Assembly (NCBI GenBank): GCA_022578965.1
Contig: MU400755.1
Coordinates: forward strand, 1-55,591
Source: Xylaria sp. FL1777
Taxonomy: Eukaryota; Ascomycota; Sordariomycetes; Xylariales; Xylariaceae
Direction: 5' to 3'
Length of the DNA: 55,591 bases
Shown: positions 37,179 to 49,768 of the stretch, piece by piece
Layout: each line of letters begins with the position of its first letter
Position numbering within the stretch: the first letter of the stretch is position 1
Position numbers and translations under genes: made by a program
The notes under the pieces: model-generated
Told to the model about the DNA's origin: nothing
The model's input: only the letters and a program-made list of their open reading frames with translations
Databases searched by the model: none

Positions 37179-38130
37179 ACTAGTAGCTAGCAATTAAGAT
37201 TAGTTACTATTATATATACTATACGCAAATATATAGCTTGTAATACTTTTGCGACTAGCTAGGATTTCTGCTTTTTACTTATTGTTAACGAACTTTATTA
37301 TTAACGAATTTAGTAGTTAGCGTTTAGTATTTAGCGTTGCTTTTATTTTCTTGTTTAACGTTTTTATAGCGTTATATTTATTATATTTTGCTTACTATAT
37401 TTAGTTTACTACGCTTATTTGTTTATTTATGCTTTGTTTATTTGTTTATTTGTATTTTGACTTTTGATTTCTAATAAAGCGTTTTTTTAGATAGCTATAT
37501 ACCAATTATTATGATTAATGATCTTGAGTTTTTTTGACATTAAAAGTGGGAAGCAACTGCAGTTTTTTGTTGTTTTTTTTTTTTTAATACAATATTAGAG
37601 CGGTTCGTTATATGTAAACCTTAAACTAGTTAAACAACAGTTTTAAGCTTTCTGTGTAACTACAGTAACTTATATAGCTAAATAACTATAGAAAGCAAGT
37701 ATGCTTAGCTGCTTGCTTTTTTTTAAGATTCTTTTAACTTGGAAATCCTTTAGGTATTTGATTTTAACAGAATTCTTTTTTAAAATCTTTAGATTATTGC
37801 TTGCAGTAATACTTAATCTTTTTTTTTTGTAACCTTTTAGCAAAAAACTTGCTTTGCTATTTAAATCTAGCTTTATTTTTTAAAGTAGCATATAAATAAG
37901 TAAGCATTTAATTAAACTGTTTGTAATGTTTTGCTTTATTTTTTAAACCTTATAATTTAGTATATACATAGCTAAGTTTAAACTAGTAAACAGTTATATT
38001 AAAAAACTGAGTTTTATTTTCTATTTATATTAGTTAGCTAGTTAAGCAGCTCACTTAATTAAACGCCATTTTTAGCCCTTGTAGTTATAAGCTTAGCAAA
38101 AGATTTAGCTAAATATATTATTACTAAGCA
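37179..38130 (+). other. Untranslated leader of element C
   Basis: About 950 bp between the 5' LTR and the first convincing gag codons. A tRNA primer site should start within a few bases of 37179, but the sequence there (ACTAGTAGCTAGC) is not one I can match to a tRNA. A/T-rich near-repeats of TTAACGAA and TTAGCGTT occur at about 37,285-37,340. No frame is supportable. Confidence 0.5.
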
Positions 38131-40979
38131 AGCAGCTATAGTTAATATTAACAAAAATGAAAATATGCCTAGTAACCTGTTTTAAGGTTTTAGGTTTAAG
38201 CAGCTAATAGCTAGTTTTAGCGATTTTGTTAATGCTATGCAAAAAGGCAGTCCGCGTAGTAATTTATCTAGGTAGAAATTATTTTATATTAGTTTTTTTA
38301 ACTTATATATTAATAAGTTATTTAAACAAGGGAACTACGTGCAAATTAGCTTTAATGTTTATTAGTATAACGTTTATTTGTTTAAAGCTAGCGTAATAAA
38401 GCACGCAAAAAACTTAGCTTATAGAACTATTATTTAAAGAGATTTTTTTTAGCTATTTTAAAGGATAGCTTAATTGTAGTAGTCTAGCAAGTTATTAGCA
38501 TAAATATAAACTAAGTTACTTAAAAACTTAAACGTTACATTAGCAAAAGTAGTTAAAAGGTTTAAGTTAAATACTACTAATGCGCTTAAGCAACTTAGAA
38601 GCATTTTAGTAAAATATTTATAGCAGCAAGTTATAGCTAGCAATTTAGTATAAAACTAAACTAGCAGTATTTATAAACTAGCAAAAGCAGCTAAACTTAT
38701 AACTAAAAAGCAACAAATAGCAAAAGTTTATAATTTGTTATGCTTATTTTTTTGTTAGCTTATAGCATAACTAATAGCTGTTTATAAGTTAAAAGATTTT
38801 CTGGATTATTTCAATAAAAAAGTTAAAGTATACAAAAATGAACTAACTAATACTACAATAAAACAACAGGAGATTAAGCTTACTATTAGCTAAATAATAG
38901 CAAACTTGCTAAAAGCTTAATATTATGTTTTTTTAGCTGTTTTTATGCTAACATTTATGCTAGAAAGTTAAATGTTGCTTGCTTTAGCAGCATACATATT
39001 TTTTTTAATAGAATTACTTATGTTTATTTAATTAGCAATTATTTAGCTAACTATTAATATATATAAAAACTAGCAAGTTATTAATTAAAGTAATAGTAAT
39101 ATTAATATAGAATACTATACTAATAGCAGCTGTGTTTATAGCAGTTTTTAGGGATGCTGCTGCAATAGTAATTAGTTCGAACGTAGATATTTTTGCTAGC
39201 AAAAACAATACAGCAAGTATTAATATTATAAGCAAAAAGACAATAAAAAACGCGCTTAGTTCTAAGGGCAAAATATGTTGTTTTATTGTTAGTATTGCTA
39301 AATTAGATTTTGTTAAGATAGAAATAAAGCTTTTTGTAAAGTAAAAACGTATATTGCGTTAAATAACACAAATATTGCTATAAAAGAAGCTTGCTTAATA
39401 GCAAAAAGCTATTTTATGCTAAAAGAAGTTATTAATAATAAAAATAAATCTAAGTTAAATGTAGCTAATGAAGTTTTATTTTTTTATTTTTTTGTTTTAA
39501 GGCTAGTAGCTAATAAACAAAAAAGAACATGTTGTAAATGCAAAGAAATATTTTTATTTTGCAATAAGTGTATACTATACGTTTATTAAAATTTTTGCGG
39601 AGCTAGACAAAATAATAAAACAGGGAACATTTTTAAACGTAACGCTAAGCCGAAAGCTATAGAGGTAAATAATTAGCAGAAAACAAGTATGCTTAATAAT
39701 AAAGCCAATATTTTAAATGATTAGTAGTATATTAATTATATACTGCTTAAAAAAATAATTAAGCTAATTAGTAAAACTGTTAACCTTAGTAAACTAAAGT
39801 CTTTATTTATTTATATTAAGTTAAAACTTATTGTTAAAGGAGCTAGTATGCTGCAGTTAGTATGTGCTAATATAAGGGCATTAAACATTATAGCAAACTG
39901 CTTTTAGCTTAAACAAAACGTATTAAGTGTTAAATTCTTTAAAGCTAATAAACTAGCAATAGTTAGTAGTATTAGCAAGCTAATTAAAATAATAACTAAA
40001 GCGTAATTCTATATTAGTATACTTACAACCTTGCTTATTAGCAAGCAAATCAACATTTTAACAAGAATTAAAGCTTGGGTTAACAATAGGCTAGAGCTAA
40101 AACTTTTGCTTAAAACACCATAGTTTAAAGAACATAGCATTATTATTAATATATTTAATCGTAAGATAATAATAATAACAGTTAATAACGCTAGTATATT
40201 GATTACTATTAATAACTGTAGAAATTTAGTTATGCATTAAGTTATTGCGGCTTAAGCAATTATAGTTTTTTTAAAAACATAGATGTTTATTTTAATAAAA
40301 TATGTTGACTTATTTAAGTAAACCGCTAATAGCGTTAAGCGCTAGTATATATTTGTTAGCTAAGGCATTAGTTCTTTAAGTAGCTTAATAGATACTAACA
40401 CTGCAAAATGTATGGCATTTGTTAATAATTTATTTAAACCGCTATAAATCTGCAAAAACGCCTAGTTGGGTTAAATCTAAAAGCTAGATGCTAAAAGCAA
40501 GTTAAGCACTTGCTAGCAGAACGCATTAAATATATTAAAACAGGAAACAAATAAAGAAACTTATTATAATACAGAATTTAATATTATTAATAATATAATG
40601 AGCTATTTGCAAAGTAATATAACAAACAAAGCAAGCTAGATATTAAATAACTTATAAAATTCTTTAATAGCTAATTAGTATTTAGGTAGCAAAAAAGAAT
40701 TTAGACTTTAAAGGCTTAATAACATACTTTTAAAACAGTTAAAAGATGGGGTTTATATGTTAAACGAAAACTTGAAATATACAAAAGCAAAACTTTGTAT
40801 TATTAAGAAATATGATGTTTGGCGATCTAAAGGCATTATATAAATGTTAAACTATAAGAAGCTACATATTAACTTAGTTCTTAGATAGCAAAATTATTAG
40901 CAGCAAGTTTAATTTTATTAGCTTAGAATAGAAAATCGCAAAATATTAAATAAAACGTTTGATTTTTTATATTAAAAAG

Positions 40980-41480
40980 GGAAATTTAATTAAATAAACA
41001 AACTAACGTTGTTTAGTTGCTTTATGTTTATTGCATAGCAAACTATGAAAGAAAAACGTAAAAGCTAAGTTATAGTTAATTTATGCAAACTAAACGAACT
41101 AATAATGCTAAATGTTTATTTAATGTTATGCTAAAAAGATATAATAGGCATAATATAAAGCAAAAAAGTAGTTTTAGTTTTTAATGTAGTGTTATTTTTT
41201 TATTAGCTACTTGTTTGTGCTAAATACTGGAATTATATAGTAGTAATATTGCTACGCGGTTTAAAAGTATTAAACGTGGCTTTAATAAGTTTTCAAAATA
41301 GTTTAACGTATAAACAGCAATTTATAAATAATAAGCTCTGCAAATTCTAAGTTTTTTGCTGCGTTTATATTAATAATATTGTTATATTTAGCAATTTAGA
41401 AAAAGAGCACTTAAAGCATATTAACTAGGTTTTATATAAGCTTAAGGCTATTAGTTTAATGCTGTTTTTTAAGAAATCAT
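40980..41480 (+). pseudogene. Reverse transcriptase domain of element C
   Basis: Order of motifs: VIVNLRKLNEL (about 41,068-41,100), FFYQLLV-type segment with a stop for Gln (about 41,190-41,215), FNV-A region ending in F*NS, then CCVYINNIVIFS (about 41,357-41,392). The YINN at 41,366-41,377 stands where Y-V-D-D is expected, by two G-to-A changes. About 220 bp later LETYIGI (about 41,600-41,625) matches the LETYLGLT segment that follows reverse transcriptase in a large group of fungal gypsy elements. Confidence 0.85.
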
Positions 41481-41769
41481 TTTATAGATATTTGTTTGTT
41501 AAGTTGCTAGAGCTTTAAGTTAACAAAAAAGCAATTTATGTAACAAAAAATCGAGTGAAAGCTATTTAAAAGCTTGAAATGCTTTAGACTTTTAGAACGC
41601 TTGAAACATATATAGGCATAATAACCTAGCTATAGAAATACGTTCTGTGGTTTTAACAAAAAATCAAGCTGTTATAAAAACATAAAACTATAATGCTAAT
41701 AAAGGGAGCTAGCATAATGCTTTCAAAAAATGCGTTAGTATAAAAGGTATAAACGTTAAAGCAAAAGTT

Positions 41770-42290
41770 CAAGCTAATAAAAAGCAAGATTTAAAGTTTT
41801 AGATTGCTTTAACATAATCTAACAAACAAAAGATATTTTGTTTATTAGAATTACGCTTGCTAAACAATCATAAAAATAAACGCTTTAATAAAACAAGAAT
41901 ATAGTATGATAGTGTTTTATTTTAATGGTTAAATTAAAAGCTTTATACTAATTAATAAAATACAACTTATTATGTTTTTTAGCAAAGTGCTTATAAAAAA
42001 AAAGTTAGGATATTATGCTATAAAGCTTAAAGTTTTATGCTTAGTATAAGTGTATAAGTAGTTATAACTGCAATTGCAGTTATATAAAAAAGAAATACTT
42101 GTTTTTATTAATTATAAGGCTATAAAAAAAGTAGTTTGCTAAAAAAACTTAATAACAATAAATATTATTAAAATAAATTTAAGGCTTACTACTGCTTTAG
42201 TTTATTTTAATTAGTATTGGCTTAATATTTGCTATATATTTAGTTAAGTTAACTTAGTGCTAAATGCATTATTTTAGCTGCTAACCTAAG
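41770..42290 (+). pseudogene. RNase H domain of element C
   Basis: In frame with reverse transcriptase: MFFSKVLIKKKLGYYAIKLK (about 41,972-42,031) matches the FxSKxLxxxExxYxxxExE helix of gypsy RNase H, with Glu now Lys. It is followed by KINLRLTTA and NLVLNALF (about 42,260-42,285), the conserved link N-V-V-x-D-A-L-S-R before integrase. Confidence 0.8.
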
Positions 42291-42520
42291 ATTTGCTGTT
42301 AGATATAGCTAAGAAATTAAATAACAAAAAATTAGTGTTAGATAATATAGCTAAAAACTTTGCTTATATTACGTTAATAGTGCAAATTAATAAGGAATTC
42401 TGCAAGTAAATTATTAAGAATTATTAACATAACAAAAAAACTGCTAAAATTATATAAGCTTTATATGCTATTAAACCTTTATAGCATAAAGGATTCCAAT
42501 TTTAATATAGCATAAATAGA

Positions 42521-42760
42521 TTGCTTTATTATATTTTGAGTACTAGTAGTAAAAAACTGGTTATTTTTAAAGGAAGCATTAAGCCTTTATTTCAAGCGGC
42601 TTATAATGAAAAGCACTATTTTGGCAGCAAATATATGTTGTACGAATTAAACGGTTTTATAATATATAAACTAGCTAAGCAGGTAAAGAAATATTTAGTA
42701 TACTGCTTAGCATGCTTAAATAATAAAACAAACAAACAGAAAATTTTTAGCGCTTTATAA
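42521..42760 (+). pseudogene. Integrase zinc-binding domain of element C
   Basis: The longest uninterrupted piece of pol, 79 codons. NEKHYFGSKYM supplies the second His of the H-H pair (the first is now Tyr in AAYNEK), and VYCLACLNNKT supplies the C-x-x-C pair. This is the HHCC-type finger of Ty3/gypsy integrases. The first in-frame codon used for the stretch is not a true start; the domain is internal to the polyprotein. Confidence 0.85.
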
Positions 42761-42799
42761 CTAATCAATATAAAGCTAATATTATATTATATAATTATT

Positions 42800-43260
42800 A
42801 TGGATTTTATTGTTGAAATGCTTAAGGTATTTAGCGTTAAAACTTTTTAATATATTAAAAAATTTAATGAATATAACGCGCTGCTTATTATAACATGTAA
42901 ATTTAGTAAGAAAACTATTTTTGTATTTAGAAATACAAAATATATAGCAGTAAACTAGGCTATAGCAGTAGTAAAGATAATTATGCTGTACGATTAAGGC
43001 GTTTTGCGCTGTTTTATAACTAATAAGAATAGCAAATTTTTATTGGAGTTCTAGCAGATTTTGTGGCTATAAATGGGCATAAAATTGCGTTTTTTATTAG
43101 CATGGCACGTATAAACCAATAGGCAATTTAAAAAAAAAAATCAAGATGTTAAAATAATAATCTGCTATTATTATTTTAAATTAAATGTTTTATAGGTTAT
43201 AATAATAATTCTGCTGTAATATGCGCTTAATAATATTAAGCAAAAAACTTTAAGCAGGTT
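42800..43260 (+). pseudogene. Integrase catalytic core of element C
   Basis: Starts MDFIV at 42,800, same frame as the zinc-binding domain. FITNKNSKFLLEF (about 43,012-43,050) stands where I-S-D-R-D-x-K-F with the second catalytic Asp is expected. MGIKLRF follows, then a segment matching T-x-x-H-P-Q-T-D-G-Q-T-E-R-x-N (now AWHV*TNRQFKKKN), and YALNNIK (about 43,222-43,242). The catalytic acids are Asn or Lys. Confidence 0.85.
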
Positions 43261-43689
43261 ACTTAACAAAGTTGTATTAAACTTTAAACTTGGAACTTTG
43301 TTGTTTTGTTTTAAGGTGCTAAAAAAAGCAAAAAACTATAAAGTAGTTCAAAAATTATACTAAAAAAAAGCTTAAGCAACAATTGATTTTGCAGCAGCAG
43401 ATATAAAAATCTGATATAATACTTAGTATAAGCTATTAAAGTTTAATATAAGCAAAAAGGTGTACTTTAAACTATATAAAGAATATAATTTACTAGGCAA
43501 ACTGCTGCAAAAATGGTTTTAGTAGCGTGTTAGCTTGCTTACTATGGTTAAACAAGTTAGCAACTTAGCATATAAACTGAATTTTTTCTAGCATTAAAGG
43601 GTGCATTAAACAGTGTTAGTTGCTTAGTTATTTTTTGGCTTAAAGAAAAATGATCTATTTAGCAAACGCTAGCTTAAACTTAGCTAGCT

Positions 43690-43900
43690 GTTTGTTAAAA
43701 AGGATATTAATAAATAGAAATCCTATAAAATAAAAGCCCTAATAGCATAACGTGTGAACTAAGCTAGCAAAAAGCTAAAACTTAAGTACTTAGTAAAATA
43801 GAAAAGATATAGCTTAATATACAATTAATAGTATTTTAAGGAAGTGCTAATACAAAATGCTGAGCAACTAGTTAATAATTTTGATTATTAGCATAAATTG
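43690..43900 (+). pseudogene. Chromodomain at the integrase C-terminus, element C
   Basis: Core KLKYLVK*KRYSLIYN* starts about 43,778 in the pol frame. It matches the Y-L-V-K-W-K-G-Y-x-x-x-x-(N/D)-x-W core, with both Trp codons now TAG or TAA, followed by an alpha-helical NAEQLVNNFDY segment. Chromodomains of this kind guide integration to methylated-histone heterochromatin in known chromoviruses. Confidence 0.8.
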
Positions 43901-44189
43901 TCTTTAAATAAGCTAAAAAGCAAGCTAAAGCTAACTAATAAAGCAAGCCTTATTAATGTATTAATATTAGCGAACGAGTGAAAAATAATAAACGTAGTAC
44001 TTAAAACAAATATTTAAGTTTAATTGCTGCAAGCGGTTAGTTTAAGTAGTAGTTAGCTGCTAGCATACTTGCATTTGCTTTTTAAGTTTACTGTAGCTAT
44101 AATTTCTTATATGCTTTTTAAATTAATGCTTTAGTAATTTTTTAACTTGCTTTTTAAATTTTTTTGCTTATTTTTTTTTTTTTTTTTTT

Positions 44190-46278
44190 TATTAATAATT
44201 TTTTATGCTGTTAATTATTTAGGCGCTTTGCTAAAGCAAGGGACTATTATATAACTAATGATATACTTAATTATATTTATTGCGCTTTTTACTACTATTA
44301 TAGGTTAACTTGGTTAAACTAGCCGGTGTATTATTATTTTGCTATAGCTATAAAAACTTTTGCTCTTTTTAATACAATAGCTAATAATATGCTGCTTTTA
44401 ACTTTTAGCAGCTTAATAGCTAATAGTACAGTAAGGGATAATAATTAATTTAGCAATAAGATTGCTGCTTAGCAAGTTATTTAACTTATTACTAATTTTT
44501 TTAATATGTATTTTAACTATAGTAATAATTCTAATATTATATTAGCTGAAAATTTTTAGCTTTATTATGGCATAGTTATATAGCTAAAAGCTATAGCGCA
44601 ACTTTTTATAAATAGCTAGGCTATTATAGCAATAGGCGTAAAAAAGCCGCGTAATTTTTAATCTAGTAAAATTGCTTAGTATGTTTATAACGCAAGCATT
44701 AATCTAAATAACTTATTGATTTATTGGAATAAAGTAGTACTTATGTGTTTTTTGGCAGAGTGGTTAGATTTATTTAAGTTATTGGTTTATTTGGCAACAT
44801 TTTGGCTATTAAACAAACTAAGCAACTAAAAACTTTGGAAATAAGTTAAAGCTTAGTTAAACAAAGCGGCTAAATAGAGCTTGAAGCAAGGCTAGCGCAA
44901 TAGCGCTATAATGAATTTAAATTTTATTAATAAAGAAGCATTTAGAGCTTTTTAAGTATTAGGAAACTTAAAAGATAGCTTTAGTGTTTTTTTACGCTTT
45001 TTATTTAATAAAATGTGTTAAACTAGCATAGTTTAGCTGTTTGTTGATTTAATAAAGTGTGTTGTTTTATAATGTTAGAATAAATACTTAATTAAAAACG
45101 GCTTGAAATATAACAACAGTTTTTTATTTTGCTATATTTTTTTCTAGCTAGGATTTAAAGCATTATATTTTAGCTAATAACTGGCTTTTTGTGTTTATTT
45201 TGCTGCTTAGCTGCTTAGCTAACTGTAGTTACAGTTATTGGTTAGCTAACTATAATTATTAGCTAGCAAAAGAGTTAAACTAGCATTTACTATTTAGATT
45301 ATTAATAAAAAAAATGATGGCATTTTTTTTATGTTGGTTTAATTTGCTAATATAGCAAAGGATTTTGTTAGGCTTAACGTTATAGCTGCTAAAGCACTTA
45401 AAAAACTTGCGGATATAACTACGCTAAACCTAGAAGTTTATAAGCTAATAAACTTATTTATTTTGCAAAACGACTGCAATACTTAATAGGTTTAAAATGT
45501 ATTTAAGAAAAATTTTAATGCTTTTAATGTAAATATACAAGCTAGCAAAAAAAGAATGCTTGCGAATATGGAAATCTAAATTAAAAATATAATACGTAAG
45601 GTAATGTTTAGCAGACCAATTAAAGGATAGATTTGTTGTATTATATAAAAGGCATTTATGGCTGCTAGCATAAGTAACAAGTTAAAACAGCAAGATATTA
45701 TTGCTAGCGTAAGCTAGTAAGTCTTTAAAGCAAACAGTTAAGTTTTTGCAACAATATGCTGCAAAGTAATTAGTAAAGCAAATATTGTTTAGCAACTTAT
45801 TAATATTTAATAATAATTTTATATAATGTTAAATAAATATAATGCTTTAAAGAAATAACTAAACGATTTTTTTGTTAGCTAAGGGGTTGCTTAAGCATTT
45901 AGTAGCTTTATTGTTGCTTTTTTTATTATTGCTAATAATAGTAATAGTATGTTACTAAAGCTAAAGCAAATAGCTTAATAATAAAACCTGGGAAAAAAGC
46001 GGAAGTATTAGTTTTAACTTAGGGATGCTAGCTATACGCTAAGTTTGTTGTATGCTAATTACTTTAGGGCTAAATGCTGGTTTATTGCTTATGCTTACAC
46101 ATATTGCTAAGTTTAAGGCTGCTATATATTAAAGGCTACTTAACTATAACACTTTATTTATTTTTTATATTATTAGCAACAGGAGTTTTATTTGCTATTG
46201 GGTTTTTAGCTATTTATCTTTTATGCTAACAACATTATCTGCCCGGGGGTAAACAAGGACGTTCTGCGTTATTTTTAA
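44190..46278 (+). pseudogene. Extra frame (ORF3) of element C, about 690 codons, unrecognised
   Basis: After gag-pol a different frame stays readable from the poly-T stretch at about 44,187 to TAA 46,276-46,278 at the polypurine tract. All stops met are TAA or TAG; eight TGA triplets I located in the first half of the region all lie in the other frames. Residue use looks protein-like: for example NASINLNNLLIYWNKVV (about 44,689-44,740) and NNIICPGVNKDVLRYF near the end. A Cys/Tyr/His patch in the last 80 codons (around YAYTYC and HFIYF) could be a damaged zinc site. There is no signal peptide or clear membrane anchor to suggest an envelope protein. Function unknown; start uncertain. Confidence 0.6.
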
Positions 46279-46289
46279 GGGGGGGCAAG
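46277..46289 (+). promoter_or_regulatory. Polypurine tract of element C
   Basis: AAGGGGGGGCAAG lies one base before the 3' LTR at 46291; only one pyrimidine interrupts it. Plus-strand DNA synthesis would start here. It confirms the plus orientation. Confidence 0.85.
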
Positions 46290-46290
46290 T

Positions 46291-46498
46291 TGTTACGCTA
46301 AAGTTACGCTACGCTAAAGCTTACATAAGCTATAAAAGTTACATAGGCTATGGCTAGCTAGCAGCTACCATGGCTATACGCTATAGCTAGGCGCTAGTTA
46401 CTAACTATATAAATAGCAAGCAATAAATATTTATAGCTTTACTTAAAGAGTTAATTAAACTTTATAACTCTTCACACCTTAGTGTTTTACTAGTGATA
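46291..46498 (+). repeat. Element C, 3' LTR
   Basis: 208 bp, exactly 9,320 bp after the 5' LTR at every aligned base. It carries more G-to-A changes than the 5' LTR in the first 70 bp (CTAAAG for CTGGAG twice). Confidence 0.9.
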
Positions 46499-49482
46499 AA
46501 ACTGTTTATTTTATAAGTTTAAAAGTAATATAGCTAATTATTTTAAAGCTAATATAATAACTATAGTAATTCAAAAGGATTTTATGCTTAAAAACTTTAA
46601 AAAATAAATAGTTTTAAATAAAAATACTTTTATTTGCTTAACTAAAAAAAAAACTAAATTAAAATGCAAATTAAAGCGTTTTTTTTAAGTTAATTTTATT
46701 GCTTAGCTTTTTAAATATAATATTAATAAGCAATAATTTAGTATTACTTAAAGAATTAGTATAACGTTTAAATGTTTAAAAAAATAGCTAAAGAAATAAA
46801 TTAAATAAGTTATATAAAATAAAATAAAATAAAAAATTAAACGATTTGCTTATATAGCAATGCTTTCTTTAATATAATTTATAATTATTTTTTTTTATTT
46901 TATAGCTTATAAACTTTTTTTTAAATGTAATAAATAAAGAAAAAATAGTTATTATATAAAAAGTTAAATTATAATATTTATAAAAACAAATATATAAAAC
47001 TTTTGCAATAAAAAACTTAAAATATATAAAATAAAAATTATTAATACTAAATTATTAAATTTTCTTTTGTTTTTTTTTAGTTTTTATTTTTTTAGCTTTA
47101 TATATTTTAAATAATTTTGCTTAATTTTTTATAGCAAGATTTTGTTTTTATTAAGCTTGCTTTAAACTTTATTTAAACGTTTGTTATTTTATTAAATATT
47201 TATTATTGCTTAATAATAGCTTTAAATTATTACTAGTAGTTTAAACGCATAAAATATAAACTAATAATTTTTTAAAATGTAATAATAATGTTTTTTGCTT
47301 TTTAGTAGTTTTAAAGTTTTTATTAAGTATTAAATAATTTAAACTAAAAGCAAAAAAAGCTGTTTAGTTTTAAATAAAAATAATAAAGTAATTAAAAGTA
47401 AAAAAACTTATATATAAGCGTTAGTGCAATAAAATAAACTTAAGTAGTTAAAACTAATAAGTAATTTTTATTTCTGTTTTTTTTATTTTTATGCATTTTT
47501 AAAAAAAAGCAATAATAATTTATATTAAAACTAAGCTTTTAAACTATTTAAAAAACGTTAAAATAAAATAAAAACTTATGTTTTTAGTATAATAATAAAA
47601 AAAGTGCTAATAAACTAGTTAATATAAAACTAATAAATATAAAACTAATAAAAAAAAAACGTAAAAAATATGCTTAGTTTTAAACAAAAAAAAATAGTTT
47701 TATATATTATAACTTAATTATATAAACTTATATAATTAGCAAAAATAAAAAACAAAACAATTAATAAAAAAATAAGAAATAAAAAAAAAACTTATTGCTT
47801 TAGCTTTTATTAGTTATTATTTTTTAAGGCGCTTTATAATATAATAGCTAAAAAAATAAAATAAGCTATTATATTTGTTAGCACTTAAAATATTTAAAGC
47901 GCTAAAAAGTATATTATACCTTTTATAAACTTAAAAAGCTTTTATAACTTGTTATATTTTCTTTATTTTTTGCAGCTTAATTATTATAGCTTTAATTATT
48001 AAAAGCTTTATTATTTTAGTTTAATCTTTAATAAATAACTATAATATTAATAGTTTATACATTAAAGTTAACATTTTTTAATTTTTAATACTTTTAGTTA
48101 TTTTATATAAATTGCTTTAATTTTTCAAAAAAAAATAACCTTTTTAATTTTTTACTAGTTAGTTTTGCTAATTAGTATTATTTATAATTAACATTTTTTT
48201 TAACTTTATAAAAGCTAATTTATTTATATAGCAGTTTTTTATTGTTAAACTTATTTATTAAAAGCATAATATTATAAAAAAAAACAAAAAAGCTTTTTTT
48301 AAATAATTGCTTAATTTTATAAGCGTTTTTTTAAAATTTAGCTTTTATAGCTAATCTTTTTTTTTTAGTTATAATTGCTTTAACTTTTATAACATTTTAA
48401 TTATAGCATTTTAGTTACTTTATTTTAGCTTTTATAAAATTCTTATAAAAAATAATATTTTGTTATTTAATTATTTTTTATGTTAGTATTATATTTTCTA
48501 TTAATAAAGTTAATATTTTTTTATATATTAGCTTATATAAGCTGCAGCTATAATAACACATAAAAATATAATTTGTTTATATTATTAAGTTTAAATATTT
48601 TAGCTAATTTTTTTTAGTTTTATTTATTACTTATATAAGGCTTTTTTTTATTAACTTATAGCTTTTTTTAATAAAGCCTTAAGCTTAAAAATAATAAGCT
48701 AAACTATAATTTATTTTATAGCTTAAAGTATTTATTGCGTTTTTTATTTCTTTTTTAAATTTAAAGCTATTATTATATTTAATTTTTATAAGGACTTTAT
48801 ACTAAAACACGATTTTTTTCTTAATAAATTTAAATATCTTTAGAAAATCTATATGTTTTAAAAGCTTAGCTTTTAAGTAAGTTGTTATTTTATATTTTGC
48901 TTTTATAATAGCTTTAAATTTGTTATTTAATCGCATAGTTTGCACATTTAAAACCTAAAAAACTAAAAGATTTAAAAAATAATTAAAACAGTATTTTTTA
49001 GTTCTTTTATTATTAGCAGATTTTTAGCAATTAAAATAACTAGCAATTATAATATAAACGTTTTAATAAAGGCTTTTTTAGTAATAACTTTAAGTTATTT
49101 ATTAAGTTATAAATATTTAGCTTTTATAAGTTATTTTTTTATAGTTTTTTTTAATAAAAACTTTTTAGGTTTTTTTATTATTAATAACCCTTTTAAGCAT
49201 TTTTTTAAATTTTGCTTTTTTTTAAAAAGTAAACTTGTTAATAAAAAATTTAAAAGCTTTTTTTTTAAAGTGTTTTTGCTTTTTTTCTGTTATAAGTTTC
49301 TTTAAAACTTGCTTAAAAATAAAATACTTAGTAATTTGCTTGCTTTTTTTGCTTTAATTTTTTTTTAAATATAGCAAAGGTTTTATTTTTTAGTATATTA
49401 AGCTTTTAACTAGTTAATTGCTTAATTTTTTATATGCAATAATAATAGCTATTATATATAGTTAAAAATTAATAAAATTTTT
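46499..49482. other. AT-rich spacer between element C and family D copy 2
   Basis: About 3 kb of mutated DNA, beginning with the AAAC flank of element C. On the minus strand at about 49,430-49,000 one frame rich in Lys has relatively few stops, but no motif is recognisable. No LTR or terminal repeat was found. Probably an older, unidentified repeat. Confidence 0.4.
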
Positions 49483-49768
49483 TGTTAAATGAGCTTTGTA
49501 CGATTATACGTTTAATATATATATGCTAAAACAAAGTATAATAATCTTTGTATTATAAGCTGTTTATATTTTGTATATCTAAGAAAAAAAAGGTTTGTAT
49601 AAAGCAAAGGTTCTTTTTTATATATAAAAACTTTGCTAGCGTACAAGCTAAGCTAACATTAAAATTACCTTAGTTTATATAATAACTTTTACATAAAGTA
49701 GTCTTTGTATAAAACTCATTATATATATTATATATAGGAGTTATAATTAATAACTAGTTATTTTAACA
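49483..49768 (-). repeat. Family D copy 2, left LTR (3' LTR of the element)
   Basis: 286 bp; the only left-hand LTR of the family that keeps TG and CA ends. It shows the true terminal sequence TGTTAAA...TTTAACA. Confidence 0.9.

Larger units (their letters stand above)
38140..44000 (+). pseudogene. Gag-pol polyprotein of element C, one mutated frame
   Basis: A single frame (same register as 42,521) runs from about 38,140 to 44,000, roughly 1,950 codons, with interruptions by TAA and TAG. Gag is the Leu/Lys/Gln-rich part up to about 39,700; a Cys cluster CCKCK...CNKC at about 39,535-39,580 may be a damaged zinc knuckle. Protease is not identified. Reverse transcriptase, RNase H, integrase and chromodomain follow and are listed separately. 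Gag and pol share one frame without visible frameshift. Gln-to-stop, Trp-to-stop and Asp-to-Asn changes dominate, as RIP predicts. This copy is inactive. Confidence 0.85.
36971..46498 (+). mobile_element. Element C, Ty3/gypsy chromovirus, 9,528 bp
   Basis: Two collinear 208-bp LTRs without indels between them (36971-37178 and 46291-46498). Both begin TGTTACGC and end GTGATA, the last CA probably mutated to TA. A matching flank AAAC sits on both sides (36967-36970 and 46499-46502); identity continues to ATAAAAC, so the duplication length is ambiguous at 4-7 bp. A polypurine tract lies one base before the 3' LTR. Internally: a leader of about 950 bp, one long gag-pol frame, and a second long frame. 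It is clearly less eroded than families A and D. Confidence 0.92.

Noticed and set aside
39047..39344. Two overlapping small frames on opposite strands
   Set aside because: They lie inside the gag region of element C. The gag register continues through the area with RIP-type stops, so these are by-products.
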